Assembly: GCA_947579665.1 (NCBI GenBank)
Contig: OX388341.1
Span: 7,740,752-7,804,751, forward strand
Length of the DNA stretch: 64,000 bases
Origin: Sympetrum striolatum
Lineage: Eukaryota > Arthropoda > Insecta > Odonata > Libellulidae
Direction of reading: 5' to 3'
A program made the position numbers and the translations under genes. Of the stretch, positions 12,095 to 22,908 are shown one piece after another (positions within the stretch are counted from its first letter, which is position 1; every line of letters begins with the position of its first letter). A model generated the notes under the pieces. That model searched no databases. It was not told the DNA's origin and was given only the letters and a program-made list of their open reading frames with translations.

Positions 12095-13260
12095 GCGAGT
12101 AAAAGTTGCTTACATTCTGCAAGCATATGTTTAAAGTACTGTACTTTGCAAAGTTCTATTTGGTTATGGGATGAATTAAGGATATAAGAGCCCAAATTTC
12201 TCTACGTAAAGAGACCAGGACTTTTTGTACGATGAGGTGGCATCCAATCATTCGTTTTGGGCAACTCTGACTCTTTCTAAAACGCCAAGTCCATGTATTG
12301 AGAATGCCTTCAAACGAAATTTCGCATTCCCTTTTAGTTGAACGATAGAATGCAAATGTTGCTCCAGCGTCGAACCAATGATCATAAGGTAAACTGTTTT
12401 TGTGAAACATTCACTATTTCTCAAACCGCAATTTATTTGAATTAGGAGAATGTTGCTCTCACTCGCACACCTGGCATCGAACTAAAGTACATTTGGTGAC
12501 AGTTCCTTAACTGCTACTGTGGAAGAGCGCGGAACCTCCGCGATTTTCAATTCCCCGTCCAACAGGAAAAAATGTGTTCGAGGAAACCTCCAAAGCAGCC
12601 GTAGTTTTGTCTCTGGTATCATATTTTTCAAATGTTGCCACCGCAGTAAATTACCTTCGCAAATTCTGATATGAATCTTAGTTCTTATGGAATCCCCGTG
12701 CGTTCCATTGATAAAATGTTCGGATTCGGTCGCCAGGACACTTTGCTTACTACGAACAAATTTCACAAACTTTTCGTACATTTTACCCCCGTAATTTAGC
12801 ATCAAAAACGATATAGCGCGACCAAAATAAAAATATTTATTTGATTTTCTTTCTTTCGGTACTTGACTCGACTTTCATTTTTTTCCAATTTAATTTTGCA
12901 AATACAATGAAGCCTGCAAAAGGTAAATACGACCTTTAATTGCGATTCTTACGTAGATTATTTGTCCTGACCAATCGTCGAACCAAGGAAAATCTTCGAA
13001 GATGTGTTTGCAGTTTCCGTTGGCCCAGCTTCCGTCGATCCTTCGAATCTCATAGTTTGGAAGTCCCTCAAAAAATTCCGAAAATCCCTGCAATTTATTC
13101 TTATGAGAAGGATTTGTGACCTTCTGGCATCAAACCCATGATATTGAGGCTCAAAGTCGCAATTATTCTGCCGGTTTCACGTTGCGGCAAGTACGTTGCA
13201 AAATATCAAGTCAATGTCACTTCTGGAATTTGGTTAGCATTTGTATCCTATGTATAGGTC
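12095..13260 (-). repeat. B-box periodic repeat, degenerate block 3
   Basis: A minus-strand copy with reversed B-box-like motifs near 13126, 12976, 12473 and 12366. The gap between 12976 and 12473 is about three monomer lengths, consistent with eroded intermediate motifs. An imperfect version of the terminal hairpin (GCTTACATTCTGCAAGC) lies at 12108-12124 beside GCGAGTAAAA, the reverse complement of the family's 3' tail. The middle (about 12490-12960) is too diverged to assign units. Confidence 0.6.
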
Positions 13261-13946
13261 AATCCTGGGAAGAGGCTATAAATGGCGGCATTTTGCTCGG
13301 TTTGGCGACAGAGTTACCGATGGATCGTTTACTCTCATTAGCCATTCGTTGGAATTTCACTAGTTATTTTCAAGAAAGCGAAATAAACAAATAGAGGGAC
13401 TATGAGGAGAACTGGAATCTCTCTCTTGAATGAGTGCACTATATTTCTCTGCCTTCCATACCTCGTTGCTCTCTGAGTGGCATCGCCATTTGTCCCATAG
13501 AGAGAAAGTTGTGCAATTTCAACTCATCGCCTGTAATATCACCGGTCATTCAGAAGGGTCAAAATTTGACCAAATATTGCGGAATTGGAGTCGGCATTGC
13601 ATAAACAGAATCATCGATGAATCGTCATTCCAAAGTTTCATCAACGTCGTAAAAATTTCAATTTGCGAAGGAAATGATTCTTGTTGACGAGTAAACACTG
13701 ACCAGGATTCGAAAACTAACTCTCGAATAAATTCTGCGCATAGACGTTTTTTTGAACGAAACACAATCAGGTATAACTTTGTGCTACCTGTTTTCGTTAA
13801 AAACTCTATTTCATTTCCATCATTTGTAAAATTTCCTAGAGGGGATTTCTTTTAATATCGCTTTGTGTTTCGGTTGCCTCAGTGAGGACCTCTAGTGGTG
13901 GTTGGTGGAGCACCATTGATCATAAAAGGACCATTGAACAAAGGAC
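13261..13946. other. No supported gene
   Basis: Short frames on both strands between 13430 and 13764 carry no recognisable domain. A GGTCAAAATTTGACC near-palindrome near 13558 resembles the GGTCAAAGTTGACC piece of the CAGTGGG-ended repeat, so a decayed fragment of that family may be present. Confidence 0.35.
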
Positions 13947-14013
13947 GTGGCTCGGTAGTTTAGTTGGCACTGCCCGAAAAGTGGGACCTGGGTTCCAGTC
14001 CCAACCAAGTCAC
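13947..14013 (+). mobile_element. tRNA-derived SINE head
   Basis: A 67-bp tRNA-like fold. The 5' end GTGGCTCGG pairs with the 3' end CCAAGTCAC as an acceptor stem, the D-arm region is TAGTTTAGTTGG, the anticodon arm is CCC/GGG, and the T arm CTGGG-TTCCAGT-CCCAA holds a diverged B box. There is no Pol III terminator directly after it, and a T-rich tail follows. A foldback pair lies just downstream (14096-14225). The weak anticodon arm and altered B box favour a SINE over a working tRNA. Confidence 0.65.
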
Positions 14014-14095
14014 TATTTTTTACTTCTTGTATAACGTTGGGTAAAGTTGCTTACTTTCCTGTGTTAAGTAAAACTTCATTTCCATAATTTCCACT

Positions 14096-14225
14096 ATTTC
14101 AACAAATCATTTACTAAACCACTTTGCAAGAATCTCAATACCCGATCATGGTTTTTGCTGCATCTTCAGGTCGCCTTAAGGCATGTCATTCTTGACAAGT
14201 TGATTAGTAAATGATTTGTTGAAAT
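14096..14225. repeat. 22-bp perfect inverted repeat (foldback)
   Basis: ATTTCAACAAATCATTTACT begins the left arm at 14096-14117. Its exact reverse complement lies at 14204-14225, with an 86-bp spacer. It could be a small MITE or the body of the adjacent SINE. No flanking target duplication was confirmed. Confidence 0.75.
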
Positions 14226-16764
14226 GGAGTTTTTTAATTTTATATTATCTTATGACAATACGTAGCACCAAAAGTTTCAACTAATTAAAGTATAACCAAA
14301 TTGAGCTTGGAAATTATGGGAATTAATTTTCTTTGAGAGCAAGATGATTTCGAACTAATTAAAGTTTTTGTAAAATATGAAGCAACATTGAAAACAATAC
14401 CTTTATTTCTATACGTCGTATTTACGTAAGGATACCAAAAGGAGTCCTAATTTTGGGGACGCTTCTTAACTAAGCGAGGAATACCGAAAGATGCAGCCGA
14501 AGTTAAATGATTCTTAATTCCTTAAATTATTTAGAAGAAGAATACGAAGAAACATATTTCGATCGATTTGATATAACGTATATATCACGAGGCTATCATT
14601 TTTTCGTTTAAAAATTGAAATCCGAAGGCAGGAAAGATATTCCGAGAGTAAATGTCTTTCGGATTTCCCAGTAAACGCCATCTCGAAATATGAAATATTA
14701 GTTTGGATATGAAATAAAATATTCGAGCAACAAAATAGACAAAGGGACGCTTTCTCAGCAGTCGCCGCTGTTTGTCAAATGATTCGTGAAGGAAGGAAGT
14801 GACTCCATCGGTTAATGGAATTCATTTGGCGCCCAATTGGGTTGCCAATGTTTACTGGAGAAAATGGAAGTACCGCGGTAAAAATAGAGGAGCTCGACGA
14901 AGTGAATTCCTCTGAATTTGCACGGAAAACGGAATGCCGGTTCACCTCTCATTCAATTCGTGTCCGACCATTTCGTTATTTATCTCGTTTCCGTCGATTT
15001 GATGTCCGATTCGAGTTCTTTCGGATTTGAAACCTTAAGGAATCCTACGAAAGATGAAAACAGAGGTACTTTGCCTTACCTCTCTGAGACGCTGTACTTA
15101 GCGAGCCTAAATTACATTATGAATAACTCATTTCTTAGAATCAATTAAAGAACAAACACGATTGCTAAGTAATATCTCGATAGCTTTGCATCCATGTAAA
15201 AGAGTGATTGAAAACAGATCATCTAACTTACTACCGTCCATTCGGCTTGTGGCAGGGGGTGTAAGCGGTCTAGAGCAGAAGCGTAAATGAAAAGTAATAT
15301 CTAGCGAAAAAAGGACATCACCTAAAGAGACAATATATAAGATAATTTTATTTGGCTTATTAAAAGGGCAATAAGTTATGGTACGGTAATGATCGAAAAG
15401 AGAATTGACTTGAGCTCTTTGCTGCGACGAAATGTGCACAAATGCAGTTATCAGAAGTCATCTTTCTTTTAGAATACGAACTGATAACGAGATGTCTTTA
15501 AAAAAACGTTGGGTAGTGATAACTAAGAGGAAAAAAGGATCACGGCTGTGCTCCTTTTTGAAGATTAATGACGCACGTCTATGTGAAAGAAATCGACAAC
15601 TTATTTCTTCTTCTTCAATTCTTAAAACGCGAACTACGGCCCGCGAAAACACAGACGACGATCAACGGAAATATAACGGAAGAAATGAATCGAATGTATC
15701 AATCAAATACTAAGTAACTCACACTTTTGATTTTCGGAAACAGATCATTTAATTCACTTACAACGATTGAATATGCACATCGACGAGAACGAAATCAACC
15801 AAACAACAAACAGACTTCTTCTTGCAGCCTGCAGCGGCAAAAATTAACATTACATGCATTTCTTATGGAAATGCTTTGACTCGTCTGAGACCGAACCGAG
15901 GGCAAAATGTCAACATTTTTACAATAAACACATTCACGCATTTGAATGCAATTTTGCGTTAAAACTACAAGCCAATTGACTGAGTATTTTTCGAGTTTTG
16001 CGGTCACAAACGTACACGGGCTGAATTTTTATACACAAAGGATATGCTGCAGTTGGACAACCGTCAGTTGGCAGTCCCTATACATTCAAGTAATGCACAA
16101 TATATACAAACACTCCAAAATTTATAACACCAGTCTAACAAAAACCAAAGTTTCAAAACCACATCACCAGTTAAGACCCGTTTCAATTATATATAAATTT
16201 GTTCAATTAAACATAGTTTTATCTTTTACAAAAAAAATACATCTTTTCAATGTTTAATCTAATTTGAATAAATGTTAACTACGTAAAATGTTAAAACTTT
16301 AATGTCTAGAGCAGATAATGGGAAATGTATCCGGGCATTGCTGAGTTTAGTGATTAATTTACGGCCTGTTGGATGAAATCTGCCAATGTTTTTCCATTAG
16401 TAGCTGAGAGAGCATTTTCTTCGCTCCTCATCGTCCCCATTTGCTCTAAGAAGCATTTTTAGTTAATTGTGCAGATTTCATAGGAATTCCATTGCAATCT
16501 CAATACTTGCACTAATTCTGCTGGTCACTAAAACTACGATTTGATGGTTTCATCTCTCATTCATCAGTGGTAATCAACGCTCGTAAGGCTGTTACAAAAA
16601 AGACCAAAGAATAGGAAAATCAAACGAATAAGGATATGAATTGTATGAGGTCGAGTTGAGAGCGGAATGAGTGAAAAGATGTGAGTTGAGTGGAAGGTTT
16701 GTGCAATCACAGAAAAAATGTATGAGTTTTACAACTCACTCGCTTTAATGTATTGGTATTGGTG
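14226..16764. other. No supported gene
   Basis: About 2.5 kb. Frames near 14815-15148, 15128-15439, 15432-15713 and 15946-16257 are short and show no domain. The 15432-15713 frame is rich in Lys, Arg and Ser but has no splice context or family signature that I recognise. Confidence 0.45.
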
Positions 16765-17575
16765 TGCGAAACGTCGCATATGTGAATTACTTCATTATGT
16801 TTTGGGTTATAATTTTATTCACGGAATCAGAGAACCTTATTTCAATTTTAAATATAATTGACATGGTTATCAGGGCACCTTTTGTAACGCGTAGCCAGTA
16901 TTTCGATGCCGATTCTGCTACCGCCAAAGTTCTTAGCCAGGATGTCACTGCTTCTTAGAGCTCTTCATCGTTTCCAAAATGTGTTGAAAGTCCTTTAGTT
17001 TGGGGAAGAGATGAAAATCAGTGGGGTCAGGGCTCCAAGGAGGATGTCCCACTTAAGAAAGCTGTGTTTGTGCTGATGCATGCGTTATCGTGAATCAAGA
17101 ACACTTTCGTCGACAACATGCCGCATCATTTGTTTTGAACGTTTCTATCGCTAAAGGGTTTCACAATATGATGTTGAGTGGATTCTCTCGGCATAAACTC
17201 CCCATGGATTAATCCCTTTCGGCCCCAAAAACAGTGGCCATGACTTTTCTCGTGTGCATATTTGGTTTTTCTTTCTTGCGTTTTGAGGGTGAGTTTGTGT
17301 GATGCCACTCCATACTCTGGCTCTTGGTTTCCACTGTTTTGTAAGAAACCCAAGTTTCATCTCCCGTTACAATGCGGTTGAGAAATCTGTCACCACCATT
17401 GGATCAAAAATTCAAGGGCTATCCGTTTCATCATGTGAACTTCAGTCAACACCTTAGTTACCCACAGAGCGCACATTATTTTATAGCCTAGGTGTTGTCT
17501 CACTATTTCATGTAGGAGGGATCTTGAAATTTGAGGGAAATGATCACGAATGGTGGTATTTGTGAAACATCGCAC
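16765..17575 (-). pseudogene. mariner-family transposase pseudogene
   Basis: Minus-strand frames give a broken mariner transposase. From the 5' side come a second helix-turn-helix and linker with WVTKVLT, matching the family's WVPHxL motif; an intact first catalytic motif TGDETW at 17349-17366; KVMATVF and FMPRES segments in shifted frames; the second catalytic motif HDNA at 17081-17092; and a third-aspartate region TDFHLF near 17004-17021. The second and third aspartates are only about 70 nt apart, where a DD34D mariner needs about 105 nt, so about 35 nt are missing. At least two frameshifts and several stops are present. The N-terminal DNA-binding region is cut off where the CAGTGGG-ended repeat begins at 17577. 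No terminal repeats were found. Confidence 0.9.
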
Positions 17576-17576
17576 A

Positions 17577-17920
17577 GTGGGCTAGAATCGAAAAAAAGCT
17601 GGCCAAAAATAAAAAAAGTGCTTTTTCTTAGTGCGAACTTTGAAACTTCACAGAAACGTTCTTGAATAAATTTTGAATATAACCGTGAAATCATTTGCGT
17701 TGGTTCTCACGCGTTACAATTCTACAAGGGGTCAAAGTTGACCAAATTTTACGAAAAATGCCGGTCCTCGATTTTTCGCAAAATCCTTCAATTTCAAGCC
17801 AATCCTGAACCAAAATGAGCTAAATCATCGGATAAAACATGATGCAGTATTATTAACCTAATCTTTATACTTCATAATACTGTGTTTGAATGATCACAGT
17901 TGAATATTTGCATTATTTAT
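17577..17920 (+). repeat. Dispersed repeat copy, CAGTGGG-ended family
   Basis: Starts CAGTGGGCTAGAATCGAAAA and runs through GCTGGCCAAAAATAAAA, GGGGTCAAAGTTGACC and AAAATGCCGGTCCTCG to GATCACAGTTGAATA. It aligns with 23160-23475 and with 38054-38300. It abuts the truncated end of the mariner pseudogene, so one of the two probably interrupted or replaced part of the other. Confidence 0.7.
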
Positions 17921-18446
17921 ACAACAAAATGGCGAACCCTTATTTTACGGCAAATTTCCACCTAGAGTGAGGAAAATAGTAGCGATTAAGCGCGATGTAC
18001 GCGGAGGTATTTATACCACAATGTTCTTTAAAGGTTTCTGAAGAAGAATCTGAAATAAAATTCTGGTACAATTTGCGACGCCGTTAAATAAAGCGACTTC
18101 TCGATGGCGATGCAAGAGCTATGTCCGCGCGGCAGAGCGCCACTTTCTGAGACGACCTCGGTTTCGAGAGGATATTCGGAGAAAAATGATTCTAAACAGT
18201 ATTTATAGTGGCTTATAACTATGAATTAATAATCTATACACATTTTAGGATAGAATTACTTTAGAAAATCCTAATGATATGAAGAAAAATTCATATTTCT
18301 TTAATGTTTTATAAAAATTAGTCTGCACATGCCGTTGTCATATTTTCGTTCATATCGAGATTCATTAATTCTTTGTATAAAATAGGCTTCTGATGTTTTA
18401 AGCATAAGTGAATTTACATTAATGAGTCTTACTTTATACCTTAAAT
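17921..18446. other. AT-rich stretch with a GC-rich patch
   Basis: No gene. A GC-rich patch at about 18117-18180 (including CCGCGCGGCAGAGCGCC and CGGTTTCGAGAGG) stands out and could be a terminal region of the transposon remnant to its right, but no matching inverted copy was confirmed. Confidence 0.4.
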
Positions 18447-18722
18447 ACAGTCATCATCAGAGGAATCTTCTTCTCGACACGCCATCTCTTCTTCATTGCT
18501 CATGCTCAGGAGCTCCTTCACTTCTTTGTCCATATTCCTTGATTTTCTTGTTGGAGCAGTAAAGCGAATTTAATTCGATAATAGCCCACATTTACCGGCC
18601 TTAATTTTTCTATCTCCTTCTGCAGATATCTTTCTTCCGCCTGAATAATTCGTCTCTTTTGTCCACTGAGGGCGAATCGGTCTGCAGAATCTTGTTGAAG
18701 ATGGCCGAGGATTCTCCCATAT
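18447..18722 (-). pseudogene. Possible coding remnant, unrecognised
   Basis: The minus strand from 18722 starts ATG GGA GAA and reads MGESSAIFNKILQTDSPSVD, then shifts frame to a charged stretch (QAEERYLQKEIEKLRP), and in a third frame ends with an acidic tail (MSNEEEMACREEDSSDDD) and a stop near 18447. Changing frame twice while staying coding-like suggests a decayed gene. It lies just downstream of the remnant at 18962-19811 on the same strand and could be a later part of the same element. I do not recognise the family with certainty. Confidence 0.35.
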
Positions 18723-18961
18723 TACTTCACCTGTATTAAGCATTTAAATTATGAATTCCAACTTAAAGTTAGTTATATTGTTATAAATTTTAACTACTAT
18801 AAGCGAGGAAAAATTATATTGTTAGTGTTTCTACCAGATGCATCGTTGAGTAAAGGCAGAGGAACCAAGGAGCTCATGAGGAGGAACTCATCTGTCTTGT
18901 CCTCCGTTTGCCACACTTGTTTATATTGAGAGCGGCCAGAGCCTCCGTCAAATCCGTAATT

Positions 18962-19811
18962 TCATATTATAGTGGAATTCACTTTACTGCTTGATGCTGG
19001 AGCTGACGATACTGATGCTGCGATACGGGATGCTGTGTGCAGCAGAAGGGCTTTAAAACTGACTCCACACACATCTCCGGTAATATGTATCTCATCTGGA
19101 TACGCAGCAGATTTTGCGTTTTTAACTACTTCATTGCTGGGGTACAACATATGACCATGACTAATGGCAGTATCACGGAGAATTTTATATTGGCTTTTTG
19201 TTAACTCTGACGATATAATCAGAGATACGGCCTCTTCTCCTGACAACTGAGACTGAACATTATCCGTTTTCCTCCACTTCGAAAGTACCCTCCTTGCTCT
19301 CGTAGGTGTGGTTGTCGTTATTTCCTTGACTAACTTAGAAGCAGCCTCATCTCCTTCCTCTCGAAGAGTCATTGTCGCAGCGTAAGACAATTTAGCCGCG
19401 GAGTGCGTGGCCCGAATCGATTCCGTTTTCCTTCGTTTAGTTCGTTCACTCGAAAGATGGAAATCTAATTCTGGCCGTCCTCTAGCGTCTGCCAAAATAA
19501 ATTACTTTTACATAAGTTAAATTATATACAAAATTTTAAACTATCAATAAACGATATTATAAAAATTAAATAAAACTTAGATTTACTAACCTGGAGTCAT
19601 AGAGCTACAAGTTCTGGAGCACAATCTCGGGAAAATTAGCGTTAGCATTAAGCCAAGTGGAATTGCGCTTGACAAATCTCTCATTATTGCGTGAACTCAG
19701 TTTACATTTTCTTGAAAAGCGCGCAAACAAGAAATCATGGATATTATCAATAAGAGCATTTTGCCTACTCTCGAATTCTTGTAAGTGTAGTTTTTTAATT
19801 AGATATTTCAT
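18962..19811 (-). pseudogene. N-terminal part of an uncharacterised transposon-type protein
   Basis: The 177-codon frame 19495-18962 carries features I remember from a large unnamed protein family that is multicopy in arthropod and cnidarian genomes: GRPELDF, SERTKRRKTESIR, a Thr-rich EITTTTPTRARRVLSKWRK segment, a GEEAVSLIISSELTKSQYK block and LYPSNEVVKNAKSAAYP. An upstream frame (19811-19605) adds RNNERFVKRNSTWLNAN, also typical. Between them are an apparent donor (CCAG/GTTAGT near 19588) and acceptor (TTATTTTGGCAG before about 19487), which join in phase with the GRP segment. The upstream frame needs a shift to reach that phase, so the copy is probably dead. The large C-terminal core is absent. 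Function is unknown. Confidence 0.7.
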
Positions 19812-20507
19812 TAAACGCTGTTTCTTGCAAATTGATGATTCATTATTTGACCCTCCATCATATTATTATGCATTATTAAACGAGATATGACCAAGTCAGA
19901 CATGGTATTTCAAATAAATATCAAATTTCTGAAAATTTAGCATATATTCCCTAAATTTTATACCTTCTTTGGTAATAAATTTAAAAAAATAGCAGCAGAA
20001 AGTCTGAAAACGATGACTAGATTTAGCGACACTGATAAGGAAACTATGTGTTGCTAGTGAGTTTTTAATTTTCCTGAAAAGAAGTAGTATTATGGTTTGA
20101 GGGTGCGTCAACAGCTAGGGTTATTTGCACCACACACATAAATACAGTTTCTTAAGTAAGTAGAATTTACTGTGATAGATACATTTAATTTTATAACGCT
20201 TGTAAATTAGAGTGAAATTTTAATGCAATTAAACTCTTAAATAAATAAGAGTATAAGTGTAATACAATTATACTCTTAATATTTTCCTTTCTTTTCATAT
20301 TAATAAAGGAAAATATTAAGTATACAATTAAACGCGACTCACCAAAAATATATTCCTCACCGCACCAAGAGAGTTCTGCAGGAAGGAACCTTAAGAAATT
20401 GCGACGCGTGGAATAGATGATCTACAGAAATATCACCAGAACACAACTTCACTTCGGCACACCCAAAAAATAACTGACTCTAAAAGAAAATTTCGAGCTG
20501 AAACTGT
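19812..20507. other. AT-rich spacer with hairpins
   Basis: No gene. It contains two foldbacks: CTCTTA/TAAGAG at 20234-20251 and the longer one at 20275-20320, annotated separately. It separates two transposon-derived remnants that point away from each other. Confidence 0.5.
20275..20320. repeat. 16-bp perfect stem-loop
   Basis: CTTAATATTTTCCTTT at 20275-20290 is exactly reverse-complemented at 20305-20320, with a 14-nt loop. The similarity extends imperfectly about 9 nt further out on both sides. Confidence 0.85.
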
Positions 20508-21572
20508 TATGAGATAATTTTACGGAGTGTTTTCGACGAAAAATGTGGAAATTCCATAGGTCCAAATGTCCCTATCTTCAAAAGGTTTCAGAGTCCATGG
20601 TTTCAAATAAACTATAAGAACTTTAAACCTGGGATGCAAGACTGCCGTGCTCGGAGCGTGCTTAGGAACACAGCGGGAAAACTTTTAGATTTTGAGCTTC
20701 AGCATCTACAATATCCACCAAAGAAGACTGAAGCATCTCCCAGAGAACTATCGAGAGCTCCTTGAGCTAACTGTTATTTTTATGGGAGGAGTACCTCCAC
20801 GAGGGATATCATTTCGCGTACCCGGTGCGTTGCACCATGCTAGGTGGATGTCAAAAGCACTGTATTCCTTAAAAATATTTCTTTTTCGTCATTAGTTAGC
20901 CTTATCTACTGAAGAAGTAGGTGTAATACGCGATGTCTGCATATTTGTAGTGAGCCTGTACGTGGAGGGCTGGATTACAGCGCCAAATGCCAGGGAGGCT
21001 CCTAGAAGAGATATGATATTTTTACAAAACTTATATGAATGCAGTAGAAAAAGCAATGTTGTTTCTGTGGCCACAATGAACAAATTCTGCAATCATTTGC
21101 GGTACCTTGCACTAGAAAATGCGGCCTTAGCATTCTTCGATGAGAAGGTATCGGTGAATGCAAAACTACTAATGGTAAAAGCTCTGGAAAAAGCTTCAGT
21201 GATTTTCAGATTATTCCACAAAATGACCTTCTGTACACCCAAACGACTTAGACCAATTCATAGAAAAAGGACTTGAAAGCTTCATTTGTTATGAATCTAA
21301 ATCATTTTTTTAAAGATTTAATATTTCTATGTCATGTTTGTCCAACGATCCACAACTGTGTCTAGATGACGAAAGATACAAACAAGGACGTGAGGTAGTG
21401 AAAGAATTGAAAGTTGTCAACAACTGTGCAGAAAGTGGGGTTAAGTTGATAGAGGAGTTTAACGAAAAACTAACGAAAAATGAAACAAAAACAATTTGCG
21501 CTAAAAGTCGTGCGTGAATACAGACGGAGATTCTCAGACTGCAACAGAACACTGTTGGCCCAAGAATTTTAG
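20508..21572 (+). pseudogene. C-terminal half of a second uncharacterised transposon-type protein
   Basis: Three shifting frames give about 350 nearly continuous codons. In order: EIILRSVFDEKCGNSIGPNV and IFKRFQSPW (20511 onward); MQDCRARSVLRNTAGKLLDF; a frameshift near 20710-20740; ENYRELLELTVIFMGGVPPR, FRVPGALHHARWMSKALYSL and KIFLFR; a premature stop at 20893-20895; the same frame again with LYVEGWITAPNAREAPRRD; a shift near 21240; DDERYKQGREVVKELKVVNN and LIEEFNEKLTKNE; then a shift near 21482 to FALKVVREYRRRF and a stop at 21570-21572. I recall this arrangement from a multicopy arthropod family whose N-terminal half has a WDGK-type motif; that half is missing here. AATAAA lies just after the stop. 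Function is unknown; a transposase-like role is inferred. Confidence 0.75.
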
Positions 21573-21603
21573 GATTATGCATTAATAAAAATATGTATTG
21601 CAT

Positions 21604-22908
21604 TTTTTATCATCAAACGGCCTCAATTCATTTACCTAACATAAGAAGACCAAAAACTAGCTTTCAATATCTATACCGGAATAAAATAATTTTCATCCTT
21701 TTATTTATAGTTAACTTCAAAATTATAAAGTATATAACGCATAATTAGGTCTTTAACCTACTCTATGCTGAAAAACTATGCTAAAATTTGATTGGAGCTA
21801 TAATAACTAGACAGAATAGAAGGCGGCGAGATTCTCGGATTCGAGCGGAGGCGCCTAGTGCACGGCGCCACTTGTACTGCGCGCGCTCTCTATTTGGGCT
21901 GAATCTCGAAAACTACTGCGCAGAAGTAATTAATATTTTAGGAAAATCACGGTAAATGTCTAAGAATGCATTGATAAAAAAATCAAAACAGTTAAAATAT
22001 GGGAAGACTCCCTCATCTCCTGTGATGATCGAAAAAAGGCCAAATCTGTTGAAAATTATAAACTTTATGTGCGGTGCGGAACGTCTTTCCGTTATCCCAT
22101 TTAAATAATATTGTAAACGATTTATTTTCTAACCAAATGGAACAACTTTAGGGGGCATCCCAAAAGAATTTCAAACTTTTCAAAATAAGGATCACCCTAA
22201 TGTTACATACATCATTCACCATTGCGAATAAATCTTGCAATACTCTCCATTATTTACTCGTATTACCAACTGAAGTGAAAACAGCGTTTTCCCTATAAAT
22301 GTATTCCACGGAGGCGTTTTACGAGGGGTCGTCCGTTGGGGCAGACGACTTTGTCGTAAAACGTCCGTTTATGGCGCTCCATCACACTTGGATTGGTTTC
22401 AAAAGTGAGAAGTGCGATTTATTCTTAGAGAGCACGCTGACTTTTCCGGCCGGCAGAATTCGCATAAATTAATGTCGAATTATTGTATTCGTGGAACTAG
22501 GAAAATAACTATGAAACGCATTTAATACGCAACGCAAAATTTCATATACAGCTTCTATGTGCATCTACACTTTTCTTTTTCCAAAATATGTTTTCGTGTT
22601 GAGACTTGCGTTCCAGAGTTGAGTTATTCATCTTGGTTCGTGAGGTGTTTTACTGAGTTTATTGAAAAGAAAATCATGTCTCACTCGTTATAAATATCGC
22701 TGATTCTTTTTGTTATATTTATGGAAAGATGAAATCGCTGAAATAGCGAATAACTCCGCTTGCGAAGTTTTTGACGTTACTCAGTAACGTAAAAGTTATG
22801 TAAAGTTACGGATAAAATTAGGACGGAAATACTTTTGCGTACTGACAATTTTTCAACCTTTCGTGTTCGGAATGAACGACTTCTCTTGCACTCAAGCCTA
22901 GATGGAAG
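21604..22908. other. Spacer with a GC-rich patch and a stem-loop
   Basis: No gene. The patch at about 21825-21900 (GGCGGCGAGATTCTCGG, then GGCGCCACTTGTACTGCGCG) may belong to the end of the preceding transposon remnant. A strong stem-loop at 22315-22363 is listed separately. Confidence 0.45.
22315..22363. repeat. Stem-loop of about 19 bp
   Basis: The left arm CGTTTTACGA, GGGG, TCGTC (22315-22333) pairs with GACGA, CTTTG, TCGTAAAACG (22344-22363). There is a 10-nt loop and one 4/5-nt internal mismatch. Outside it, GGAGGCG and CGCTCC are weakly symmetrical. Origin unknown. Confidence 0.7.

Noticed and set aside
12482..12805. A 107-codon minus-strand protein
   Set aside because: It falls in the diverged middle of a periodic repeat block and shows no domain.
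18117..21900. GC-rich patches at 18117-18180 and 21825-21900 as a terminal inverted repeat pair enclosing both transposon-type remnants
   Set aside because: They share GCGCCACTT and CTCGAA-like pieces, but these appear in direct orientation with poor overall alignment, so a terminal inverted pair is not supported.
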